From: an uncultured Ruminococcus sp.
Lineage (GTDB): Bacteria; Bacillota; Clostridia; Oscillospirales; Ruminococcaceae
Length of the DNA stretch: 5,098 nucleotides
Assembly: GCA_947174085.1 (NCBI GenBank)
Contig: CAMWHN010000168.1
Span: 1-5,098, forward strand
Direction: 5' to 3'
Shown here: positions 1 to 5,098 of the stretch, in pieces
How positions within the stretch are numbered: position 1 is the stretch's first letter
How the letters are laid out: the number at the start of each line of letters is the position of its first letter
Made by a program: the position numbers and the translations under genes
Notes under the pieces: model-generated
The model's database searches: none
The model's input: only the letters and a program-made list of their open reading frames with translations
Told to the model about the DNA's origin: nothing

Positions 1-917
1 ATTTTAAAATTCAATAATTTTTTATCTAAATCTGGATAATTTTCAGCTTCAAAAAAAATATAATTTGCATTTGGTTTCCAGACTTTGAAATTTAATTTTT
101 TTAGTTCTTGAAATAAAAATTCACGTTCTTGTATTAAAAAATCTAAAAATCTTAATTTATAATTATTATCTTGTAAAGCAACACAACCCGCAACACTCGC
201 AAGAGAATTTACTGCCCAAGGTTGTCCGATAGTTCTAATTTTTTCAATTAAATTTATATTAGCACTAATGCCGTAGCCTAGTCTTAAGCCTGCCAAAGCA
301 TATAATTTTGTCATAGATTTTAAAATAAATAAATTTTCAAATTCTAAAATTTTTTGAATCATAGAATTTTGTTCTGATGCAAAACTTGTCATATCAAAAA
401 AGCATTCGTCTAGTAAAATAAATATATTTTTTTGCTTTGCTAGATTTAAAATTTTTAATAACAATTCTCTCGCAATGCAATTCCCTGTTGGGTTATTCGG
501 ATTGCATAATATTAAAAAATCATAATTATTTTGTTCTAATTCTAAAATTAAATCTTCCGTAATTTGTAAATCTGGCATATTCCAGTAATTAATATTAGAA
601 TTATTTTCAAGCAAAGCTTTTTCATATTCTGTAAATACTGGTACAGGCAACAATGCATTTTTGGGCTGAATTGCTTGAATTGTTCTAAATAATACATCAG
701 CTCCGCCGTTTCCGCAAACAATTTGATTTGCTTGAATTTGATGATAATTTGCAAGTTCCTGACGTAATTTTCTTTGATAACTATCAGGATAATAAGCAAT
801 ATCTGACAATGCATTTTTTATTGCTGTTATCACAGATTCCGGTACACCAAAGGGATTAATATTTGCTGAAAAATCAAGTAATTTTTCAGAAGTAAAATAA
901 ATATCTCCGCCGTGCAT
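1..917 (-). CDS. cobD: Threonine-phosphate decarboxylase CobD (PLP-dependent, aminotransferase fold), 3' end cut by the window edge
   Basis: The frame is open for 305 codons from an ATG at 917 to the left edge with no stop, so the C-terminus (about 50-60 residues by comparison with the roughly 360-residue family) lies outside. CobD decarboxylates L-threonine O-3-phosphate to (R)-1-amino-2-propanol O-2-phosphate, the linker that CbiB attaches to the corrin ring; it is cytosolic and needs pyridoxal phosphate. Visible signatures are the N-terminal HGG (2-4), LLDFSANINPFG (13-24), GNGGADVLFR (69-78), NPNNPTG (139-145), the PLP-contacting Asp170 in LLDE, the Schiff-base lysine Lys204 in SMTK, GLRLGYG (210-216), and PWAVNSLA (233-240). 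HGG, the DFSANINP block and PW(A/S)VN...ALQD match CobD more closely than the related histidinol-phosphate aminotransferase HisC, and the position directly after cbiB agrees. The gene lies 12 nt downstream of the cbiB stop and has a GAGGTGA site just before the ATG. No frameshift is seen in the visible part. Confidence 0.93.
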   Translation of the reverse strand, partial: MHGGDIYFTSEKLLDFSANINPFGVPESVITAIKNALSDIAYYPDSYQRKLRQELANYHQIQANQIVCGNGGADVLFRTIQAIQPKNALLPVPVFTEYEKALLENNSNINYWNMPDLQITEDLILELEQNNYDFLILCNPNNPTGNCIARELLLKILNLAKQKNIFILLDECFFDMTSFASEQNSMIQKILEFENLFILKSMTKLYALAGLRLGYGISANINLIEKIRTIGQPWAVNSLASVAGCVALQDNNYKLRFLDFLIQEREFLFQELKKLNFKVWKPNANYIFFEAENYPDLDKKLLNFK

Positions 918-920
918 AAT

Positions 921-927
921 TCACCTC
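921..927 (-). promoter_or_regulatory. Ribosome binding site of cobD
   Basis: GAGGTGA on the minus strand sits in the 12-nt gap between the cbiB stop and the cobD ATG. Only three bases separate it from the ATG, which is a short spacing, but it is the only Shine-Dalgarno-like match nearby. It fixes the cobD start immediately before the conserved HGG motif. Confidence 0.7.
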
Positions 928-929
928 TG

Positions 930-1889
930 TTATAAAAAAATAAAAACTAGTTTTAATATACTAAAAATAATGAAAGCTAATATTGCCGTGAGCATTAATA
1001 ATTGATTTGCTTTTAGAATATCTTCCGGTTCGGCATGACGCAAATTATCTCCAATTGTTTGTTTTTCAACCAATTCGCCAAAATATACATGCGTTCCACC
1101 TAACTGAATGCCCAATGCACCGGCTATTACAGATTCTGTCTGTGCAGAATTGGGTGACAAATGATTATTTCTGTCACGGAGAAATATTTTATATGCAGAT
1201 TTAAAATTAAAATTTAATAATTTTGCAGAAATTATCATGAAAATTGCACAAATTCTGGACGGTAAAAAATTCGCAATATCATCTAATTTAGCCGAAGCTG
1301 TCCCAAAATATTGATATTTTTTATTTCGATAGCCAGCCATAGAATCAAGTGTATTAATTGCTTTATAGAAAAAACCTAAAGGCACACCGCCAAGCATTAA
1401 ATAACATAAAGGCGCAATCACACCATCAGATGTATTTTCAGCGACAGTTTCGACACAAGCTTTAATAATTTCTTCAGAATTTAAATTACTTGTTTCACGT
1501 CCGACAATTCTAGCTATTTGCTTTCTTGCCTGTTCTAAATTTTCTTGCAATGCATAAAATACTTTCCGGCTTTCCTGTTCTAAACAGCGTGTTGCCAGAA
1601 TCTGATATGCCCAAAATGTATGAATAATAAAAAATAATATAAAATTAATTTTATAAGCAAAATATAATATAATACTTGATACTAAAAAACTTAAAACAGG
1701 AATGCTAATTGCTAAAATTAATCCAGCAATCAATTCAGATTTTGCATTTTTGGGAAATAATTTTCTAAGCATTTTTTCAGAATTTGAAATTGCTTTGCCA
1801 ATTAGCACAACAGGGTGTTTTATCCAGATTGGGTCGCCTAAACATAAATCTAATAAAAATCCTAACAGATTGCTAATTACTATCCACAT
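930..1889 (-). CDS. cbiB: Adenosylcobinamide-phosphate synthase CbiB (integral membrane)
   Basis: This 319-residue protein has the usual length for the CbiB/CobD(Pseudomonas) family. It joins aminopropanol phosphate, made by the next gene's product, to adenosylcobyric acid and yields adenosylcobinamide-phosphate at the cytoplasmic membrane. Diagnostic blocks are LGDP (17-20), HPVVLIGK (25-32), RIVGRET (127-133), ETVAENTSDGVIAP (147-160), FYKAINTLDSMAGY (174-187), a KLDDIANFLPSRI segment (201-213) and HLSPNSAQTESVIAGALG (243-260). Hydrophobic stretches that look like membrane segments lie near residues 1-16, 52-78, 82-98, 157-175, 208-226 and 296-319. The ATG at 1889 is preceded by AGGAG at 1897-1901 with 7-nt spacing. 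The gene overlaps the 3' end of the short CobU paralog by 17 nt, implying translational coupling. All family motifs look intact. Note the naming trap: this family is called CobD in aerobic-pathway nomenclature, distinct from the decarboxylase downstream. Confidence 0.96.
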   Translation of the reverse strand: MWIVISNLLGFLLDLCLGDPIWIKHPVVLIGKAISNSEKMLRKLFPKNAKSELIAGLILAISIPVLSFLVSSIILYFAYKINFILFFIIHTFWAYQILATRCLEQESRKVFYALQENLEQARKQIARIVGRETSNLNSEEIIKACVETVAENTSDGVIAPLCYLMLGGVPLGFFYKAINTLDSMAGYRNKKYQYFGTASAKLDDIANFLPSRICAIFMIISAKLLNFNFKSAYKIFLRDRNNHLSPNSAQTESVIAGALGIQLGGTHVYFGELVEKQTIGDNLRHAEPEDILKANQLLMLTAILAFIIFSILKLVFIFL

Positions 1890-2283
1890 GTGATGACTCC
1901 TGCTTTATATACATGCCTAATCCGCAACAAACACGTTCTACTGTTTCAGAAGATTCAGCCAGTGCTTGATTCAAATGCCCTACTTGTTCACGCCATTGGC
2001 GTTTTTCTGGAGAAATTGGAATTAAACCACAACCGACTTCTTGTGTAATAATAATTTTATCTTGCAAATTAGGCAATAATTTATTTATTTCTTCTGAAAT
2101 ATTTTTACCTGTATTCTGCCAGATTGTGATAAATTCTTCTGCATGATAAATAATTTTTTTTTCTTGATAATTTTTAAAATTATTATCATTATAAATATCA
2201 CAAACATCTTGTTTGGTAAGATGATATTTTTTTAAAGTATAAGTAAGTCTGCCTTGTGCATAGCCACCGATAATTAATTTCAT
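1873..2283 (-). CDS. Short CobU-family paralog with degenerate P-loop (136 residues)
   Basis: The protein is about 45 residues shorter than standard CobU (about 180). Its C-terminal half is classical CobU: ITQEVGCGLIPISPEKR (79-95), WRE (97-99), GHLNQALAES (102-111) and a final CGLGMYIK (120-127), equivalent to NEVGMGIVP, FRD, GRxNQxLA and the GIxxxxK end of the Salmonella enzyme. The N-terminus keeps the beta-strand and glycine pair of the P-loop (KLIIGGYAQGRLTY, 2-15), but the Lys-Ser of GKS is replaced by Arg12-Leu13, and the middle region with the guanylylated His is shortened or unrecognisable. Autonomous NTP-dependent kinase activity is therefore doubtful. From memory, short CobU-like proteins of this 'AQG' type recur next to full-length CobU in clostridial corrinoid loci; I know of no established function. 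It may act as a partner subunit of the full-length CobU, but that is inference. A perfect AGGAGG lies at 2293-2298, 9 nt before the ATG, and the start overlaps the cobS stop as ATGA. Confidence 0.88.
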   Translation of the reverse strand: MKLIIGGYAQGRLTYTLKKYHLTKQDVCDIYNDNNFKNYQEKKIIYHAEEFITIWQNTGKNISEEINKLLPNLQDKIIITQEVGCGLIPISPEKRQWREQVGHLNQALAESSETVERVCCGLGMYIKQESSHVDSN

Positions 2284-3056
2284 GTTAAAATTCCTCCTAA
2301 TAGGGCAATTTCTGATAACCAGACTGTTTCACAGAGGACTAAAAAAAATCCTGCCAAATCTCCAGTCATACCACCAAATTGTTTTTTCTGCATTTGATAA
2401 TAGTATATAAATACTAGTATTGCTGAACTAATTAATAGCATTGCTAATTTATGATAAAAATAGATTAAAATAAAACTAATTAAAATAAATTCAGCAATTA
2501 AAAGTTTTTTACTTCCAGAACCTGCATATTCTGAAAAAGTTTTTGCGAGAGAACTTGTTTTTGCACATGGAAATGTCATAATAGAAATCGCACTTAAACA
2601 ACGAGAAATGCTATAACCGCCTGTGATAATACCTAACAATTTTATATCAAATTTTAAAAATATTTCTGAAAAATCTGCGACTTGTAATAATAAAATTACT
2701 ATTATGCTTATCATAGCAAAAGCACCACAATGGGCATCTTTTAGAATTTTTAATTTTTCTTCCTGAGAACGTCTGGAGAATAAGGCGTCTGCTGTATCAC
2801 AGAAGCCATCTAAATGAATACCTCCTGTGATAATCACGGTGATTAACAAAGCAAATACAGCAAATAAAAAATGACTAGCTTGTAAAAATTTAAAAATATA
2901 CCAGATAAACCCAATTCCAAATCCACAAATTAGCCCAATCAACGGAAAAAAAATCATTGCATGCCGAAGATTATTTTTATTCCAATCCAGACATTTTACA
3001 GGAATCGTACTATACATAGATAATGCAATCAAAAATGATTCAACCCATGATTTCAT
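2280..3056 (-). CDS. cobS: Adenosylcobinamide-GDP ribazoletransferase (cobalamin-5'-phosphate synthase) CobS
   Basis: CobS is a polytopic membrane enzyme that condenses adenosylcobinamide-GDP with alpha-ribazole(-phosphate), releasing GMP and closing the nucleotide loop. From the preferred ATG at 3056 it has 258 residues, typical of the family. It opens with a hydrophobic SFLIALSMYSTIPV stretch (7-20), as family members do. The metal-binding signature HLDGFCDTAD (81-90) carries Asp83, Asp87 and Asp90 and is followed by ALFSRR and KDAHCGAFA (107-115). The late conserved block is GGMTGDLAGFF (228-238). Further hydrophobic segments lie near 36-58, 62-79, 112-128, 139-160, 186-200 and 204-220. 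The frame stays open upstream to a GTG at 3089, which would add 11 residues (SLSGKEKIYF-type, not family-like). That GTG has no good ribosome binding site, whereas AAAGGAG lies upstream of the ATG, so I prefer 3056. The gene overlaps cobU by 17 nt and the next gene by 4 nt. Confidence 0.95.
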   Translation of the reverse strand: MKSWVESFLIALSMYSTIPVKCLDWNKNNLRHAMIFFPLIGLICGFGIGFIWYIFKFLQASHFLFAVFALLITVIITGGIHLDGFCDTADALFSRRSQEEKLKILKDAHCGAFAMISIIVILLLQVADFSEIFLKFDIKLLGIITGGYSISRCLSAISIMTFPCAKTSSLAKTFSEYAGSGSKKLLIAEFILISFILIYFYHKLAMLLISSAILVFIYYYQMQKKQFGGMTGDLAGFFLVLCETVWLSEIALLGGILT

Positions 3057-3585
3057 GAAATAAATTTTCTCCTTTCCAGACAATGACACTTCCAGAATTA
3101 ATTTCTAGTACAATTTCAGCATAGTTTGCTAAATTGCAATTTATTTTACCCAGATTTCGCAAATAATATTTCATGCAATCTGGAATTTCATCAGAAAATA
3201 TATCATTTGTAACGATTACAAGATTTTCTAAATTTTGATACAAATTTAAAATTTTTTTTATAATAAATTCAGGCAAATCATTTATGTTAGGATATTTCAT
3301 ATTAAATTCCATATTTGCAAGCAAATTGCTAAGGCATTCTAATAAACCTGTACTAGATTCAGGAAAATTTGTTAAATTTTTAATCTCTAAAAATGGCGTT
3401 TCGATAGTAATAAAATTTTTTTCAGCTCTTTGTTGCTGATGTTTTAGCACACGTTGTTGACATTCTTCATCACAGATTTGCATTGTTGCAAAATAATATA
3501 AATTTTTTTTTGCTAATTTTGTAACTAGTTTTTCTGCAAATAAAGATTTGCCACTGCCTGCACCGCCTATAATTAATATTAGCAT
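3040..3585 (-). CDS. cobU: Adenosylcobinamide kinase / adenosylcobinamide-phosphate guanylyltransferase CobU
   Basis: At 181 residues this matches standard CobU length. The enzyme phosphorylates adenosylcobinamide and/or transfers GMP from GTP to adenosylcobinamide-phosphate, giving adenosylcobinamide-GDP for CobS. The N-terminal half is canonical: P-loop GGAGSGKS (7-14), YFATMQICDEE (31-41), and RVLKHQQQR (45-53), whose His49 aligns with the histidine guanylylated in Salmonella CobU (His-46 in the literature). LLECLSNLLAN (81-91) matches the family's LLEC block. The C-terminal half is diverged: the usual NEVGMGIVP is NDIFSDEIP (127-135), and GRxNQxLA is GKINCNLA (146-153), so the GTP/corrinoid pocket built by these loops is altered. 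The protein still ends in an SGxxxxxKG-like segment (164-172). From memory, an 'FSD' variant is common in Clostridia. The ATG has AAAGGA at 3593-3598 with 7-nt spacing and overlaps the cbiA stop by 7 nt. Confidence 0.94.
   Translation of the reverse strand: MLILIIGGAGSGKSLFAEKLVTKLAKKNLYYFATMQICDEECQQRVLKHQQQRAEKNFITIETPFLEIKNLTNFPESSTGLLECLSNLLANMEFNMKYPNINDLPEFIIKKILNLYQNLENLVIVTNDIFSDEIPDCMKYYLRNLGKINCNLANYAEIVLEINSGSVIVWKGENLFHEIMG
3069..3075 (-). promoter_or_regulatory. Ribosome binding site deciding the cobS start
   Basis: AAAGGAG on the minus strand lies inside the 3' end of cobU, 12 nt before the ATG at 3056. The spacing is longer than ideal, but the site is downstream of the alternative GTG at 3089 and so cannot serve it. 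It therefore argues for the shorter CobS. Coupling with ribosomes terminating at the cobU stop (3040-3042) may compensate for the spacing. Confidence 0.6.
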
Positions 3586-4952
3586 TTTAAATTCCTTTCT
3601 TGTAAATCATGAAACTTTTGACAAGCTTTACAGAAATTTTCTGCAATTTTCGGATTAGATAAAAAATATACATGCGGAAAGCCAGCTAAAATATTACCTG
3701 TATTTTGCATAGCATACCAATTTGCACCAGAGGGTCGTTCTGATAAAAATGCATTGCCATTTTGCGTACTATCTGCATAATGAAATTCATGTGCTTTTAT
3801 ACTAATTCCAGAATTACCTAAAATCGTATTTTCCTGTGCTGTTAAATTAATATAGCCAAATCTACAAAGTTGATTTTTTAATTTTGCACTTCCAGATAAT
3901 AGTCCTGCCATAGAATATTGTTTTTGATTGCTATCATAAAATTTTTCTAGTAAATATAAAAATCCGCCACATTCTGCAAAAACTGGTATATTTTTTTCAG
4001 AAGCTTTTTTCAAATTTTTAATAAAATATTTATTATTGCTTAATTCCGGCAAATATAATTCCGGATAACCGCCACCAAAATATAAACCGTCTAAATTTTC
4101 AGGTAATTTTTTATCAGAAATTGGCGAAAAATAAATTAATTCTGCGCCTAATTGTTCTAATAATTCCAAATTTTCAGCATAATAAAAACAAAATGCTTTG
4201 TCTTTGGCAATGCCAATTTTAATATTATAATTAGGCTCTATTTTTTTAGAATATATAGGCAATTCCGGAGCTGTTCCGGCAAGTTTTACTATATTTTCTA
4301 ATTCTAGTGTTTGCAGTGCTGTTTCTCTGAGTAAATTTATTTTTTTATCTAAATTTGTAATTTCTTGTGCTGTTAATAAGCCTAAATGTCGGCTTTCTAG
4401 TTTCATTTCTGGCAAATCCGGTAAATAGCCATATACTTGCAAATTGGTTTCCTGCTGAATTATTTTTTTATAATATTCATACATGTTGGGACGAATTTGA
4501 TTTAATAAAATACCTTGTATTTGATTTGGCATTCTAAAATTCTGAAACCCTTTGCAAATTGCTCCCAGAGAACAGCCCATGCCTTTTGGAGAAATAATTA
4601 ATAAAACTGGTGTTTTTAGCCATTCAGAAACCGTATAAGCACTAGCCTGTGATGTTCCAGAAATGCCATCATAAAAGCCCATTGCGCCCTCTAGTATGCT
4701 AATATCAGCCTGTGCAGAAACTTGTGAAAATAATTTCTGTAATTGCTTTTTTTCTAAAAAATAGGGGTCTGCCTGATAAGTTTTGCGTCCTGTGATATAA
4801 CTATGAAACATGGGGTCAATGTAATCACAGCCACATTTGAAACTTTGTATTTTTAAATTTTTATAATTTAATGCACTAAGCAAGGCAATTGTCATTGTTG
4901 TTTTTCCTGTGCCACTTCCTGTAGAACTAAGCATAATTCTTTTTTGTTGCAT
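3579..4952 (-). CDS. cbiA: Cobyrinate a,c-diamide synthase CbiA (glutamine-hydrolysing)
   Basis: This 457-residue protein has the same length as Salmonella CbiA. It uses ATP and glutamine to amidate the c and then the a carboxylate of cobyrinate (or the Co(II) or adenosyl form). Domain 1 is a dethiobiotin-synthetase-like ATPase: P-loop STGSGTGKTT (10-19), the substrate/metal loop CGCDYIDPMFH (40-50) with Asp43 and Asp46, and EGAMGFYDG (88-96) with Asp95. These acidic residues align with those studied in the Salmonella enzyme (about two residues higher there). Domain 2 is a class I glutamine amidotransferase-like (GATase_3) domain from about 245: GGGYPELY (293-300), nucleophile Cys328 in FAECGGFLYLL (325-335), AHEFHYAD (387-394), GANWY (409-413) and His427 in AGFPHVYF. 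Odd points are GCD where most relatives have GPD, and QAD (60-62) where NLD is usual. The ATG has AGGTGA 6 nt upstream. cbiA is the first recognisable gene of the operon here. Confidence 0.97.
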   Translation of the reverse strand: MQQKRIMLSSTGSGTGKTTMTIALLSALNYKNLKIQSFKCGCDYIDPMFHSYITGRKTYQADPYFLEKKQLQKLFSQVSAQADISILEGAMGFYDGISGTSQASAYTVSEWLKTPVLLIISPKGMGCSLGAICKGFQNFRMPNQIQGILLNQIRPNMYEYYKKIIQQETNLQVYGYLPDLPEMKLESRHLGLLTAQEITNLDKKINLLRETALQTLELENIVKLAGTAPELPIYSKKIEPNYNIKIGIAKDKAFCFYYAENLELLEQLGAELIYFSPISDKKLPENLDGLYFGGGYPELYLPELSNNKYFIKNLKKASEKNIPVFAECGGFLYLLEKFYDSNQKQYSMAGLLSGSAKLKNQLCRFGYINLTAQENTILGNSGISIKAHEFHYADSTQNGNAFLSERPSGANWYAMQNTGNILAGFPHVYFLSNPKIAENFCKACQKFHDLQERNLKC

Positions 4953-4958
4953 AATATT

Positions 4959-4964
4959 TCACCT
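4959..4964 (-). promoter_or_regulatory. Ribosome binding site of cbiA, containing the upstream gene's stop codon
   Basis: AGGTGA on the minus strand is 6 nt before the cbiA ATG. Its last three bases are the TGA that ends the upstream partial reading frame, so a ribosome finishing that frame would stop on the cbiA initiation site. This arrangement favours translational coupling and supports the upstream frame being a real gene. Confidence 0.7.
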
Positions 4965-5098
4965 AGATTTTATGTATTTAACTGCACTGTCGTTTAAATC
5001 ATCATGCACAATAAACCAATCAAATTTATTGGATATAATAAAAAAATCACCTAAAAACCAACCAATTTCATATAATATTTTAAAAATCTCATCTCGAT
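4959..5098 (-). CDS. C-terminal end of an unidentified protein (5' end outside the window)
   Basis: Reading leftward from the right edge, one minus-strand frame is open for 45 codons and stops with TGA at 4961-4959. The tail is rich in aromatic and acidic residues (EIGWFLGDFFIISNKFDW, residues 10-27 of the visible part, then a VHDDLND stretch) and ends in KYIKSR. The other two minus frames contain stops in the same interval. By a rough estimate, a chance open stretch of this length at this base composition is possible but unlikely, and the stop embedded in the cbiA ribosome binding site supports a genuine gene. It has no signal or membrane segment in the visible part and looks like the end of a small soluble domain. 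I do not recognise the family. It is not the C-terminus I would expect for cobyric acid synthase or another B12 enzyme. Confidence 0.6.
   Translation of the reverse strand, partial: RDEIFKILYEIGWFLGDFFIISNKFDWFIVHDDLNDSAVKYIKSR

Noticed and set aside
548..814. Minus-strand 88-codon open frame
   Set aside because: It lies inside cobD in another frame; the cobD frame carries all family motifs (GNGGADVLFR, NPNNPTG), while this product is low-complexity Ile/Leu/Lys-rich.
1..917. HisC-type histidinol-phosphate aminotransferase
   Set aside because: The HGG start, LLDFSANINP and PWAVNSLA...VALQD blocks match CobD, and the gene follows cbiB in a B12 operon.
1007..1204. Plus-strand 65-codon open frame
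   Set aside because: Antisense to conserved cbiB coding sequence, with no recognisable product.
1702..1893. Plus-strand 63-codon open frame
   Set aside because: Antisense to the N-terminal part of cbiB; no family resemblance.
1873..2283. Short CobU paralog as a pseudogene or truncated duplicate
   Set aside because: It has an intact frame, a perfect AGGAGG, overlap-coupled position, and a well conserved C-terminal CobU half, so it looks functional.
3545..3560. GCCACTG-like string reminiscent of a cobalamin riboswitch element
   Set aside because: It is the reverse complement of the cobU P-loop codons; a similar string near 4908 encodes the cbiA P-loop. No surrounding riboswitch structure is present.
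4953..5098. Promoter or leader region for cbiA
   Set aside because: The stretch is open in one minus frame up to the cbiA ribosome binding site, so it is better explained as the end of an upstream gene. AT-rich hexamers here are not informative at this base composition.

Overview
This is an AT-rich window (G+C roughly 30% by eye) packed with minus-strand genes that read from the right edge to the left edge. It is a segment of an adenosylcobalamin (vitamin B12) biosynthesis operon. The strong AT bias, clear AGGAGG/AGGTGA ribosome binding sites, standard genetic code and protein variants (long CobU with an 'FSD' motif, short CobU paralog with an 'AQG' motif, CobS with 'DAHCGAF') suggest a low-GC anaerobic Bacillota, probably a Clostridia-type organism. 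That placement is inference from memory of the families, not a database result.

Layout in transcription order (right to left): (1) the last 45 codons of an unidentified protein, entering from the right edge and ending at 4959; (2) cbiA, cobyrinate a,c-diamide synthase, 3579-4952; (3) cobU, adenosylcobinamide kinase/guanylyltransferase, 3040-3585; (4) cobS, cobalamin-5'-phosphate synthase, best start 3056, ending at 2280; (5) a 136-residue CobU-family paralog with an eroded P-loop, 1873-2283; (6) cbiB, adenosylcobinamide-phosphate synthase, 930-1889; (7) cobD, threonine-phosphate decarboxylase, starting at 917 and running off the left edge. Neighbouring genes overlap by 4 to 17 nt or are separated by 6 to 12 nt. 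There is no intergenic space for an internal promoter, terminator or riboswitch, so the set almost certainly forms one translationally coupled transcript.

Together the genes cover three parts of the pathway. CbiA amidates the a and c side chains of the corrin ring. CobD makes (R)-1-amino-2-propanol O-2-phosphate and CbiB attaches it to adenosylcobyric acid. CobU activates the product to adenosylcobinamide-GDP and CobS joins it to alpha-ribazole-phosphate. The corrin-ring methyltransferases, cobyric acid synthase, the corrinoid adenosyltransferase, CobT and the final phosphatase are not in the window.

The most interesting point is the pair of CobU-family genes flanking cobS. The long one keeps the P-loop and guanylylation-type histidine but has a diverged C-terminal half. 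The short one has lost the P-loop lysine and serine but keeps the classical 'EVGxG...WR...GHLNQxLA' C-terminal half. I found no mobile elements, CRISPR arrays, RNA genes or other accessory system.
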